NCBI GenBank assembly: GCA_023653785.1
Contig: JAMKCH010001669.1
Span: 1 to 64,000, forward strand
Direction of reading: 5' to 3'
Length of the DNA: 64,000 nt
Source of the DNA: Ophioderma brevispina
Taxonomy: Eukaryota; Echinodermata; Ophiuroidea; Amphilepidida; Ophiodermatidae
Shown here one piece after another: positions 12,221 to 24,432 of this stretch; the first letter of the stretch is position 1, and each line of letters opens with the position of its first letter. A program made the translations under genes and the position numbers. Under the pieces are notes generated by a model. That model ran no database searches, had not been told where the DNA came from, and saw only the letters and a list, made by a program, of their open reading frames with translations.

Positions 12221-15200
12221 AATTATTTTATATAGTAATATTGTATAATATTATTCATTGTACGGGTTCTCCTTTAAAGATTTTCTTTGAGTGATTGCGT
12301 AGATGTTTCTATAGATAAGCCTGACGGCGCTTAATGAACATCTGATTCCCATAAAATTGGTTTTCGTATGCTCTGGTCCAAAATCCTCTACAAGAATATA
12401 CAGTTGGGTAGAAAAAAGCTCTCGCATGTTTTCGATCAGTAATTGTTACCAAAGTCCGAAGTTTGAAAGTTTAATTAAATGTTGTTGTCCAGGTTTGCTC
12501 GTTTAAAACACCTTGCTTGTAAAGGCTTGTATAATTGCTGAATAGAACTCCCGAAAGACGCATACCCTCAAAGGTCTAAACCAAAAGTGCACTAACGATT
12601 GTGTTTTATTTGCCTCTTCCCGTTTTTGTGTTCTATAACACTCTTAGGGTCAATACGTACGCATCATACCTGCTAGTAAGATGGGAATTGTGACCAGAAC
12701 AATGCATTCCCAGTGACTTATCGGTTAACAAACGCAGGCAACTGTGATGAAGAAGATTTTTAGTAATGACCCCCATTTGATAGACAGACTACATCATGGA
12801 GCAGCAACGTCAAATAAATATTTTTAATTCTCTGGAAAAAACCGGTTCTCATTGCAAATTCTACCTACGGTTCACCGTACAACCATAAAGTGGTATGATA
12901 ATAATGATATCGATGGAATCAACCATATTGTCGGGTATATGCAAGCACACCTGCGGGTGCGTGGCCACATATATTTTCTTACTCGTGTTCGTGTTTTAGT
13001 TTGTCAACACTATCGTGTAAAATAATTAAACTATCTTGCAAAACATGGAATCGCACAAGGGTGTGAAAGCAGAATTAGTCCGAGGGAGCCAAAGTCCGGG
13101 CTCCATTAGACGAAACCGGAATAAAGTGTGAAATTAATGTTGCGTAAAGAGTCAACTAAAGTGGAGGCCATATTTCTTCACGTTGTAGGGGACTGTGCGT
13201 GAGTAACGGTTGACTATTAATACGTCTAAAAGGGGAACTCGCAAACTAAAAATTAATTATTCTTACGGTATCACGTGGACCCACGGTCAGAAATTCACTT
13301 AAAACACAAAACAATGACACAACAGAATGTTATTTTAATTTTGATCAAACCGATTGGTTGGGAATTTTGATGTCAAAACACAATAAAACATACAGAATGT
13401 TCTAAGTTTTGCAATTCTCACGTAAACTAGATCACTCGGTGGTAGACTTGAGCAAGTCGATGGGGCGCTTGTGTTTTTTTTTTTTCAAATTCCAAAGCGT
13501 TGACGTTTAATGGTGGGGTCTTTACTGCAAAGAGTTCAAATGGTACCTTGCAAGCTTTTAAAGTTCACGATATCAAATCCGGTCGCAGGTTTAGCAGGCG
13601 GGTGACACGTGTACAAATGCCCAGAGATCGATATCGATGCTGATGCGCCACCAGTTTCGATAAGTACTAATTAGCTATAATTTATGCAGCAGACGTAGGA
13701 CCGAGGATGACGTAGCGTAATAGCGTCACTCACGACTAGCGAACTATAACCTACAGATTTCATGCAGTATGGCCTCCATTCTCTGATCGAGTGTCCTATC
13801 CCGATCATTAGGCGATCCCCTTTAGTGTCCATTTCCAAAGCGTCCTGAAGATAACGCTGTCCAGCAGCTCAAGACAACAAAGTCGGTATAGGATCCCGTA
13901 TGATACAATATTTTGCAGCGTTACCGTCAGGGATGTAAAATCTCCACAAATCCACCTGTGCAAATGTCTACTGTTAGGAACACAAAATTGGATACTTTTG
14001 ATTCCAGCTCTTTCGGCTTCAAAGGACTACAGCAAAACTAGGTACCATGGTGGTAGCAAAATCTTTAGCGATAAATCCCGGCATAATATGCTCAGTCTAC
14101 CAACCTCTGGATCAAAACGACTGGCAAAAGGTCTATCACAGTGCGTCTTTTATATTATTAACACATAAAAATATTTAGGTATTGATTGGGGGATACTGCA
14201 TTCACGGGCAAATAAAATATTTGAGAACTGTTCCCCAAAATTTCCACAGGATTCCGCTACTATTTCTTCCTCTTTTTATCCTTTTATTTTCCTTCCTTCC
14301 CTCTACCTTCACCCCCCCGTTCTACTCCTCATTCCCCCACCCCGTTATTTAGCAGTCGCGGGAAAAATCCCATAACAAGCTACTAACTTCCCCATTCATG
14401 GGGAAATAGTTCATTTTTATGGGAACTTTTTCTCTGCATTGGTTTTCTTGACTAGGCCTTGAGTTTTGCTGGCAGTGATCTCGACGAACTTGGCAAGTTC
14501 TTAAAATGACAGAAAATTTTTATATGTTAAAACAAATATTGACTGCTCTCTATTCGAAATGTACAAAAATACATCCCCTCGTGGACTGGGAGACAGTGCC
14601 TAGTATTTTCCCTTGACCTTCCGGTCTCGGGAAATAGTAGGCTTCACGGTCTCCAGTCAACTCAGGTAGTATTTTGCACCATTTCCCTCATGAACAGTCA
14701 ATATTTGTTACACTTAAAACTACCTCTTTCTATAACATATGCATTACATCAATTCTAACATGCTCAATTGAGAAAGCACACTGATGACATCATACGGAAA
14801 TTACCTTTTTGCATCATACCTGGAAAATCCCCAGGGGAAAACAAAAATCCAGCTATTTAACATTGAATGTTTAAACAAGAAATTTGTGGGAATTCCCTTT
14901 TCTCATGCAAACATGTCTTTAATAGAAATCTTCTCAAAGGTGACATACAGAATATACTCTGTCATAATTCCTTTTCTCTGCGTCAAGACTACGCCAGCAT
15001 TCCCGCCAGACAGAACAATGACAATGAGCAAAGGAAATACATAGATGCGCGTTACACGCAGCAACTGTCGCGCGCGTATACAGACGCTTATTTCAGAAAA
15101 GGAATTGTGACGGCGACTACAGTAGTTTTTATCAGAAAATTAATGATACTATAACAAGTACCAATAAAATAGCACCCGATGTTTTACACTTTCATATCAC

Positions 15201-15320
15201 TGCACGTTCTTTTGACTTTGCGCTGTCTTATTGTATACCCAAAATGATCTATGTCTTCTCTTATTGTGCCATCTACGCTTCTAAAAGGCTAACTCCAGTT
15301 TGTATCAATATTTTTGTTAA
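12221..15320. other. No gene recognised upstream of the FN3 exons
   Basis: About 3.1 kb of AT-rich sequence. It could be intron or upstream DNA of the FN3 gene that follows. No earlier FN3 exon is recognisable. Positions 14,275-14,345 are a pyrimidine-rich tract. Confidence 0.35.
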
Positions 15321-15321
15321 G

Positions 15322-15595
15322 ACCTAGGCATAAAAGCGACCGACATCACGAATGACGGCTTACTCTTTTTCTGGAATGGTTTACCAAATTATTGCTTTGT
15401 TGATGGTGTTTTGGGCTATCGGTATGAGGTTATAAGGAGTGACGGATTGAAAGTAGTAGATGGCTTGTCCAATGAAACTGAAATTGACGTCTCTGGATTA
15501 GAATGCGATACTCCATATGTGATCCAAGTGAGGTATGAAACAAAACAGGCCTCAGCTCCACGACTTGGAACATCATTTGTACAACAGTCTTCAAG
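15322..15595 (+). CDS. Exon encoding a fibronectin type III domain
   Basis: One open frame from a stop at 15,318 to the donor AAG|GTAAAC at 15,596 encodes about 90 residues with the FN3 layout: LLFFWNGLP (strand B tryptophan), GYRYEVIRSDG (strand C), TEIDVSGL (strand E and the conserved leucine) and TPYVIQVRYET (strand F tyrosine). The start is uncertain: acceptor AGs lie before 15,322, 15,328 and 15,337. FN3 domains are beta-sandwich modules of cell-surface and matrix proteins; the parent protein is not identified. The frame is intact, unlike the exons at 17.3 and 18.5 kb. It is followed by similar exons on the same strand, so it belongs to a multi-FN3 gene or a decayed copy of one. Confidence 0.75.
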
Positions 15596-15609
15596 GTAAA
15601 CAACAAACA

Positions 15610-16285
15610 ACGTCCCTTTAATAATAAGAATAATAAAATAATAATAATAACACCAATAATTAATAACACAATAATAATAATAATAACGACAGAATGGAAC
15701 TTACGGGGATCGTTTACTAATTCCTTAGGCTAGAATGAGCTCTTATAGTTATTTCAAATGAATTAATATCATATATGTGTATTCTAGGTAGATTAGAACT
15801 AATTGCATAAAATTAATATTCATATCCTTTTTTTTTTACGGAATAAAGCGCACACATAGATAACGTAAGGGGGTCGAGATGATCCCTAACGTCAAAAATC
15901 AGTGCAAAAAAATAGCGAATTCCCCCTTTATCCCAATATAGGAATCTACAATAATAATATAATAATAATATAATACTTTACTAGATTGAACAATAGGGCG
16001 AATTCAATTAATTCATGATATTATTCATTCAGATATAATGACCTTTTATTATGCTAATTAATGTAATATTCATGTTTTCTTGTTAGCCAATGGATTAATC
16101 TTCATTGCATAAAATTAATATTCATATCTTTAGACGGAATAACGGCGCAAACAAAGGATCACGTTAAGGCGAAAAAAATCGCCTAAACGTCGAACTAGTG
16201 TTTAACAAAAGAAGAATTTCGCGCTAGCGTAGGATATAGTGATATAAAACTAAGAATAATAAACATTACATAATAATAATAATAA
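15610..16285. repeat. Intron repeats: AAT runs and a roughly 310-bp diverged tandem module
   Basis: (AAT)n-type runs occur at 15,620-15,690, 15,948-15,975 and 16,250-16,290. Between them a module with GCATAAAATTAATATTCAT followed by ACGGAATAA and an AACGTAAGG-like word occurs at about 15,805-15,870 and again at 16,105-16,170. Spacing is about 300 bp. The copies are diverged and non-coding. They lie between FN3 exons and so probably in an intron. Confidence 0.5.
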
Positions 16286-17324
16286 TAAACGGAGACTTTT
16301 TACCAAATGTATATTTTGTTAAAACATGCTACCCCAACTCTACAATCCAAACCAATTAGGTCCACTTAGTGCTGAGTACAAACCTTACGGTACGGCAATT
16401 TGGTGGCTATGTCCATGACTATTAAAAATCATCTCTTATCAGTAGACCAAATAGAGTAAATATACTAGGTGCTCTTAGGTTGTCGCCGTCGTTAACAGTT
16501 GATTTAGCTAAAGGGACATTCAGAGATCGGTGGTGATGTGGTTGATGATAACCTCTTCTGGTCATCCTTAGTTCTACCAAAGATCATGAAATTAAACCAA
16601 GGCTCAAAATGAGTTGATTCTAACACTTCGTTTTCATATTATAAGTAGTTTCTATAGTTTGGTTAAACCATAGACCAATGGTTACTTAAATGCCCAGATC
16701 CGGACATATTCAAACAACCTAGTCCAATAACTACAGATTGTTGCTTATCGTTGTGGACGTATTGTTTAATTTGGATGGTAGGTTGTGGGTACATGTAAAA
16801 TGTTTCAGTTCTTAAGACATACCAAATTCTTGAAGGGTTTTAGAAAAACATCTTCAATCTCTTTCCATGTGAGATGTTCTTCTATATAAATACAACTAAG
16901 AATCTGGTTGGGGTACTCTTATAATTTTCTACGAAATCTCAAAAACAAAGCTACATATATCCCTTGATCATGTAATTTGTTTTGTCGGCATTCACTGAGG
17001 GCATATTTCCCTCAACTAATTAAAACTACGGCTGTGCTGATACTTGTCATAGTGCGTTAGTTAAAAATGCGTCAGTTACATCAACCGCCTTTAATGAAGA
17101 AGACTTCAAAAGCCAAACTGAGAACACAAGCTTAGGTTTGTGATTCTCCTAACCATTTTGGGCGAGGCAAAATTGCGTTTTGAAGAGAGAAAATTTTAAA
17201 GGAATCTTTAGGAAAAGAACTGATGAAAAAACCAGAATCCACACATGTAGCACGCATTGTTATTCCCACTGACATATACATTTTATATTTGTCAAGGGGC
17301 ATACATTTTTTCCTCTTTATTCAG

Positions 17325-17596
17325 TTCGAGCTCATTCAGGCTACCGTCTCGATATGTGTCCAACAGCAGTTTAACATTTTTCTTGGAGTGCCTTCCAACA
17401 ATGTAACAGTAGGAATGATACGGAAAGTGGAATCCCAATATGAGCTACAACGTGAATGTTCAAACAAAGTAAGTTACAAGTGGAAATACCAATTTCCACG
17501 CGAGTAATGTTACCGGACTTGGGCACACTAATATATATAAATTCAAAGTTAATGCAGCTGCAAGATCACCAATAAGTGGGAAACCCAACAAAACTA
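17325..17596 (+). pseudogene. FN3 exon with a +1 frameshift
   Basis: A good acceptor (tttcctctttattcag) precedes an open frame that reads ...NVTVGMI and SQYELQREC. At 17,469-17,472 one extra base separates it from a second frame beginning VTSGNTNF and continuing NVTGLGHTNIYKFKVNA and SPISGKP. Together these give strands C to G of an FN3 domain, including the conserved leucine (TGL) and tyrosine (IYKFKV). AAA|GTAAGT at the shift would be an ideal splice donor, but no acceptor follows, so a frameshift is the simpler reading. The 3-prime limit (weak donor GTAGTG) is a guess. The shift could be a sequencing error, because indel noise is common elsewhere in the window, or true decay. Confidence 0.6.
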
Positions 17597-17740
17597 GTAG
17601 TGGGATAAAATGGAAATTGGACAGTATCTCCATGTCCTATTGACGACGCCATTTCTCGTTAATTTAATAATAGTGGTATAATCAAAACTAATTTTATAAA
17701 TATACCATAAATATCGCTACTAATAAGACAAGAACAAAAT

Positions 17741-17782
17741 GCTGCTGCTGCTGCTGCTGATGATGATGATGATAATGATATG
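17741..17782. repeat. (CTG)n/(ATG)n microsatellite
   Basis: Six CTG units run into ATGATGATGATGATAATG. A related GCTGCTGCTGCCGCTGCTGATGATGAT tract sits at 18,689-18,715. Open frames over these tracts are artefacts. Confidence 0.8.
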
Positions 17783-18224
17783 ATGGGAGGTAATGATTAC
17801 GACGATGGTGTGCGATTGACGATGCGGATGACGACGACGACTGGGATGAGGGATCCGCCACAGCGTACATTGGGAAGTTAAAATAATAATATAAAAAATA
17901 AGTTGGGAAAGGCCTTGCCGCACAAAGTTTTAAATTGCCATTACCAGAAGTGAGCAGTTATTTTTTAAACCTGCCCCTTTAACTCACCTTGCAAATCTTT
18001 TATTTTGATTCCCTAAGTCGGCTTTCAGACTTGTTCTCGATATCATACTCTGCTGTAGATCTCCTAACACACCCTCGAGCGGCACCTGGTGGATCTTGCC
18101 CAGCGATCCTCCTGGCTGTATCTTTCCTAACCGCCCTACTTTGTGTTCTATATAACAACACCCATTGTGAAGTGGAGTGAATTTAATGCTAATAAATACA
18201 ACAGAAACCATTTTTTTATCACAG

Positions 18225-18319
18225 CGCATAGACCTCCACCGTGACGTCTATGAGCAACCACCCTCCGTGAAAATCGAATGGACTCCTCCGACAGAATCCA
18301 AGAAGCACACTGTTATAAT
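18225..18319 (+). CDS. Half-domain FN3 exon
   Basis: The exon lies between a strong acceptor (tttttttatcacag) and the donor AAT|GTATGT. Its 95 bases read EQPPSVKIEWTPPTESKK in the open frame, the typical start of an FN3 domain: proline-rich entry, strand B with its invariant tryptophan, then a PPT turn. The remainder of the domain should be on the next exon, and a candidate is at 18.5 kb. Residues before EQPP are less typical. Same strand and order as the neighbouring FN3 exons. Confidence 0.65.
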
Positions 18320-18523
18320 GTATGTATATTAATTTTTGATGAATATTAAGACATCAAAGGAAATCCCCGATATTATAATGCACGTTGAATTCCATTTTTT
18401 TAAAACTTAAGTACTTGAGAACTTTAGGGGGAGTGGGGCTGTCATCAGAGGGGTGAATTGGACAACGCAGCTTCTTGAAAGTGTGGATATTTTTCATAAA
18501 CTTTTCAGTTTTTTTATCATGAG

Positions 18524-18669
18524 AAAATGATCCGAGTAAAAGAGGAAGTGAAGTCATTAATGGTCCTGCATCGAGTGTTGTGCTGGAAGGTTTGACCACA
18601 TCTACGGTCCCGTCATAAAGTCCTATTTGGTGGCCTCAAAGAAGTGGCTCCTAAACCTCAAACTAGGAG
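18524..18669 (+). pseudogene. FN3 second-half exon with a frameshift
   Basis: After a possible acceptor (ttatcatgag) the frame reads NDPSKRGSEVINGPASS and VVLEGLTTSTV, which fits strands D to F with the conserved leucine. It then meets a stop at 18,616. One base over, the frame reads HKVLFGGLKEVAPKPQ up to the donor AG|GTAACA at 18,670. One inserted base around 18,604-18,612 explains both. The intron phase to the exon at 18,225-18,319 does not fit exactly, which again suggests indels. Sequencing error or pseudogene are both possible. Confidence 0.5.
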
Positions 18670-19699
18670 GTAACAAGTTTTTCTTCTGCTGCTGCTGCCG
18701 CTGCTGATGATGATCTTCATGGTAAGGACTTTGCTAATTGACCAACGGCAATTTAGGCCAACCACGCGGAAATGTGCGGACATCTGCTTAGCGCGCGCGG
18801 CTAAGGGCTGCTTTTTTGCAAATGTGTTCTGTGTTTGCTGACACCATACTCCATTTTAGCGCCCGACATAAATCATTCCATTGTTTTTATAGTATGCTTG
18901 TCAGTTTTTTTGTAAAACGTTCATTCATTTGGGCTAAATTTTTGCACATCTTCATTTCTGTAATTATTCATACATATAATACTCATCTGGTCCATGATTT
19001 GTTTTTCTTTGTTTTCCTCAGTTGTGTGATAATGTTTATCTATTTTGATATACTAATTGAATTTGAAGTGATTAAGTTGTTTTACAGCGTGTTGTAACGA
19101 AGCGTATATATGTTATATTGGTGGCCCATACTCTCATCAGCTCTTACTCTATAAAAGGTCGCTTGGGATGTCTTCGTGCACACTCAAGTAAAATATATGT
19201 CCGTACTGTAACTTTCCTTATAACGCGCCCCCTTTAAACAACATTATTAACGAAATTAACAAGTTACAACCTGGAGTTACAGTGTATTGTTTGAAAAAAT
19301 GTCTTTGCTTAGTTGTAATGACCTTTTTTTATAAAAATACATTTATTCAACATATTTTTATTTTTAATTTATAGTTTTTGACATGCATTACTACAGGTAA
19401 AGATAATAATCTAATTATAGCTTATAATGATGGCGTGCCTTTAATCTATAGCAGCTTGAGTATTGTATTCTACTTCTAAATAATATTGAAGCTCAGTAAA
19501 TCGATTAAAAAGAGACTTCCTTAATCGGCTGAGTAAATTTTTGATTAAAGTCGAGTAAATGTGACGCACTGAAAGATATCCTCAACGTTGTGTAACGTTT
19601 ACTCTCTCACTATATAAGATTTTTACTTACTCACCTAAGGAGGGTATTACTTATTTACTCCTTATTTTAACATCCACTGGAAAACGTTAAACAGTTTAT
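18670..19699. other. No further FN3 exon recognised
   Basis: AT-rich sequence with no exon I can support. The FN3 locus has no recognisable end: no terminal exon or polyadenylation context was identified. Confidence 0.35.
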
Positions 19700-22039
19700 T
19701 CTATATAAGAATTGCTGCACTTGAAGAATAAAAAAACCAATCACACGGCGTATATTTTGCGATCCTTCATTATATAACTCATTTCCTGCACATCCTTTGT
19801 TCATTATAGCATTGAGAATATACGATGGCTTTGCTTAAATAAATTGTTTGGGAGAGTACTCTTAGCAACACTTGTCGCGCAGCTTATTTTAAGGTGTTGA
19901 CGACGCCGAGTTGATCTTCTGATAAGCAAAGAAAGGAGTTTTACAATTATCCCATTGGTGATAATGTTATATCACTGACAATTTTTGAAAATAACCTTTT
20001 CTCGTGCTATATATAGAACCTAACCAAAATGAGGCGCTAGGAATCCCGAAATACACCTTTAGGAGGCTATACCACGATGATCTGTTCCAATTTTTCATTG
20101 AAACTCGGTATGACTAACTTCCCATGATGCACCAACGATCCAAAATAAAAAAGGGGGTCACCGACCTCGTTTTTCAGATAATTTTGATTCAAAATCCTAT
20201 GTTTGGCCATTTTTGATCCAAAATTTAGTACACAAAACCTATGGAATTTTGATTTTACGACAAACATTTTAATTATAAAAAAATTCTGCTCGAAATTTTT
20301 TGATGGAAGTTTAATAAAAGTTGCGCAATAATAGATGCTTTCGATTAAGAAAGAAAAAAAGATGGGGTACCGAAAAACTCCTTTCTCAATAATTGCAACA
20401 AATAGCACGTTTTTTCGTGTTACCAATAATTGTGAGAAAACGGTTATTGCGACATTCACAGGCGTCACACGCAACATATGTTACGCGAAATATCAACGGC
20501 TTCTAATACTCTCGCGCGATGATTGTATTTATCACGACATTCATACGTGCGACCACTATCCACTATACTTGGCTCTATGCTTATATGAGAAGCATTCTCT
20601 GAAAATCTGAGAAAATTGGGAGCATTGAACAAAATACACCTAAAAACAACGTATTGCGCACAACTGCAGTCATTAAAAATAAGTAAAGTTTATGGAACTT
20701 TGGAGTATTTTACTGGCAATTCTGCCAACAAAATACTATGAAATCGTTGGCTTATGCACCGACGTGTAATTTTTTAGAGAGCAAGAATTTAACTCTCTCA
20801 ATTTCAAACTAGAATATGTTAGTAGATTAAAATTTTATGTCTTTTCAATGTGTAGTCAGTATTTAAGTCTCTGAAAATACCTTTACTTTTAAGCGCTGAG
20901 GGGAAGGGAAACCTGTTTTCAGGTAGGGATGGCGGCACCGAATTCAGAACTTAGGAAACATGGGACCTGATTTCATTATTTTTCATTTCTCAAAGTAGGC
21001 CCTTATAGGAACTCAGTGAAATTTCGAGAATTTGCAGGCAGGCGGAACTAAAATTTGGCTAAAATTAGCTTTTTAGGTAAAAAAAATTACCAAAAGGGGT
21101 CCTCAAGAAACGGAAATTATGCCTCGACCCTTCTACAATGTACAGATTTCTCCATCCACATCACGACTTTACCGCCCGCGACCGTGTTTTAGTAGCGGTT
21201 TTGGGTTGCACTTTCAAATTAAAGGGGCATTTCAAAGCCTAACACCTTTAATGTGTTTTATAGTTCACCATATATTCCCAGAGAAAAGGTTATTTCTCAA
21301 TTTAAAGTCGATCCGGACGGTGCCCAATAGGCCACTGTGTTGTCTTCTATCCGTAACGGAAAAGAAAATTGCTTCCAGAGTAGGTCAATTTCGCACGTAC
21401 AAATTTGGCTTACATACTTATACCATGAATCAGATAATATACGAATTGGCTTTTTTTGAAAGGTAATTTAGGAAAACTGTCTATCTCTGGTCAATTTAAA
21501 GGGGTGGTTGTGACACGAGCAGCCTACATATTATTAGATTAAAAAGTACATAGAAACACATTTTAAAAAATGGATTCCCTTCCTACCATAAAAGTTCGTC
21601 TTTTTTTTAAAACACTTAAAACTAAAAAAACAAGTAGGCTTACATTCAACCTATAAGTTCGCAAGCATCATGGGGAAATATAAAAAAACACTCCATCCCA
21701 TTATTCATCCATGGTCCTTTTGGGTGATATTTTCTTGAGCGGGTCGTTGGGGGGGGGGGGAGGGGTGTTGGAGTGTTCTTGGCATTTTTAGGTTGCCGTC
21801 ACGTTCAGGCATCTGCGCGCTTCCATAGTTTAGTTGCGCATATTGACGCATGCACGGCGCAGCTGCTAATTTCACGCGCGAGTCCCATTAGAACGCCACG
21901 CAAGCATTTTTGTGGAAAATCCAACTTGGAAAACAGTGCCAGAAAAATCTAGCGCGCGGAAGCTAACGGTGTCATAGGCCCTATTAAGGCCCACAGGTTA
22001 TACACACCTAACCTGGCTGCCGTAAGGGTCAAAAATATT
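19700..22039 (+). repeat. Direct duplication 1, copy A (about 2.34 kb)
   Basis: This stretch and 22,069-24,432 run in the same order and orientation from TCTATATAA through TTGCTGCACTTGAAGAAT to CTAACCTGGCTGCC. Differences are mostly one- to few-base insertions and deletions scattered along the length. Open frames in one copy (for example 20,067-20,477 on the minus strand) are broken in the other, so I do not call them genes. The join to copy B is an odd (A)nTT-type run at 22,037-22,067. Poly-G runs occur in both copies (21,750 and 24,141). No gene is recognised within. Confidence 0.8.
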
Positions 22040-22068
22040 AAAAAAATTAAAAAAATTAAAAAAATTAG

Positions 22069-24432
22069 TCTATATAATAATTGCTGCACTTGAAGAATCA
22101 CCACATCAACACGGGCGTATAATTTGGCGATCTTCATTATATACACTCATTTCCTGCACATCTTTGTTCATTTAGCATTGATACTATACGATGGCTTTGC
22201 TTAAATTATATTTTGGGGAGAGTACTTAGCAACACGTCGAGCATCCTGTATTTTCACGGTGTTGAAGACGCCTGAGTTTAATCTTCTGATAAGCCAAGAC
22301 AAAGAAGTTCAATTATCCCATTGGTGAGATGTTATAAATCAAACTGCAATTTTGCAAATACCTTTTCCTCGTCATATACGAGACCATAAACCAAAAATAG
22401 TGCGCTAGGACACGAAATACACCTTTAAGGAAGGGCTAGGACACGATAGATCAGTCTGAAATTTTTCATTGAACTCCGGTATGAACTAACTAACTTCCAT
22501 CGATGGCAACCAACGATCCAAAATAAAAAAGGGGGTCCACACGACCCTCGTTTTTCATGAATTTTGATTCAAATACCTATTTTTTGGCCATTTTGTTGAT
22601 CCAAAATTAGTACCAAACCTTGGATTGATTTTACGACGACATTTTTTAATTATAAAACAATTTCTGCTCGAATTTTTTTGAGGAATTTTTTAATAAAAGT
22701 TGCGCACTACTAGAAGCTTTCCGATTAAGAAGAAAAAAGATGGGGTCACCCAACTACTTTCCTCAATAAGCAACAATAGCACGTTTTTAGTGTTTAATTG
22801 GTGAGAAAACTGTCTTGCGACATTCACGGCACAGATCACAGAACAGGCGTCACAACCGCAACATATTTTACGCGATATCACACGCGTCTAATACCATCTC
22901 GCGATGATTGATTTATCACGCACTTCATACGTTGGATCCAATATCCTTTACTTGGTCCTCGCGAGGCTTAATGAGAAGACTTCTCTGAAAATCTGAGAAA
23001 AATTGGGAGCATTGAACAAAAATACACTACTAAAAAAGTATGGCAGACACTGCATCATTAAAATGTTACATTTTAGGCACTTTTCGGAGTATTTTACTGG
23101 CTTCTGCCAACAATACTATGACATCGTTGTCATTTATATTTCGCACCGACGGGATTTTTAGAGAGCAAGAATGTAACTCTCGCAAGTTTCAAACTAAAAA
23201 TATGTTGGTAGAGTAAGGTAGGTCTTTTGCAATGTTTTATTCACGTAGGGGAGGCTCTAAAATATAACCTTTAACTTTTAAAATTACGCGCTGAGGGGAA
23301 GGGGAAACTTTTTCAGGTAGGGAAGTGCGGCCCCGATTCCGAACTTGGGGGCATGGGACCTGATTTCATTATTTCATTTCTCAAAGTAGGGGCCTTAAAT
23401 AACTCATTAAATGTCGAGAAATTGCAGGCAAGGAAACTAAATTTGGGCTAAATTACCTTTCGGGAAAAAAAAATTACAAAGGGGTCCCTCAAGACGAATT
23501 CATGCATCGCCCCTTCTATAATAAGCATGTACAAATTTTTCTCCATCCACCTCACTTCCATCGACTTACCCGTATAACCGCCGCGCCGTGTTTTAGTAGC
23601 GGTTTTGGGTTGCACTTTCAAATTTAAAATTTGAATTTTGAACAATTATGTTTGAGGTGAGTTTGTTTTATAGTTTCACCGATATATCCCCGAGACCGGT
23701 TATTTTCTCAATTTAAGTCGATCTCGGAACGTGCCCCATAGGCCACTGTGTTGTCCTTTCTCATCCGTAAACGGAAAACAGAAAATTCTTCCAGAGTAGT
23801 GTCAATTTCGCACGTACAAATTTGGCTTACATACTTATACCATGAATCAATAATATAAGATCTTGCTTTTTTTAAAGGTAATTTAGAATTTCTATCTCTG
23901 GTCATTTTAAAGGGGTGGTGTGCCAACACACGAGCAGGCACAATATTATTTAGATTAAAAGTACATGAAAACAATTTAAAATGGATTCCCATTCCTACAT
24001 AAAGTCGTCTTTTTTTTTCCAACTAAAAACAAGTAGGCCTCCCTTCAATACCTTACTGTTCGCAGCCTCTGGGGAATATAAAACCTATTCACCATTATTC
24101 ATTCAGGGTCCTTTTTTGGTGATATTTTCTTGAGAGGTGCGGGGGGGGGGGGGGGGGAAGGTGTTGGAGTTTCTTGGCAATTTTTTAGGTTGACCGTCAT
24201 GTTCATGCATTCCGCGCTTCCATAGTTTTTAGTTGCGCATATAGACCCATGCACAGCGCAGCAGCGCTACTTTCACGCGCGAAGGCCATTCAGAACTCCA
24301 CGCAAGCATTTTTGTTGGAAATCCAACTTGGAACAGTGCCAATCTAGCCGCGGAGCTAACGTGTCCCTAGCCTCCTTTAAGGCCTCACATGTATACACCA
24401 CTAACCTGGCTGCCTTAAGGATCAAAAACATT
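22069..24432 (+). repeat. Direct duplication 1, copy B (about 2.36 kb)
   Basis: Second copy of the sequence at 19,700-22,039. It ends with CTGGCTGCCTTAAGGATC and then continues into unique sequence. The indel-dominated divergence fits an uncorrected long-read contig, or a second haplotype joined in tandem, better than ordinary ageing, which would give mainly substitutions. Confidence 0.8.

Noticed and set aside
17989..18180. Hydrophobic 63-codon plus-strand frame between FN3 exons
   Set aside because: No acceptor/donor pair or FN3 residues; overlaps a minus-strand open frame.
20067..20477. 136-codon minus-strand open frame
   Set aside because: The equivalent stretch in copy B of duplication 1 is broken by indels, and no motif is recognisable.
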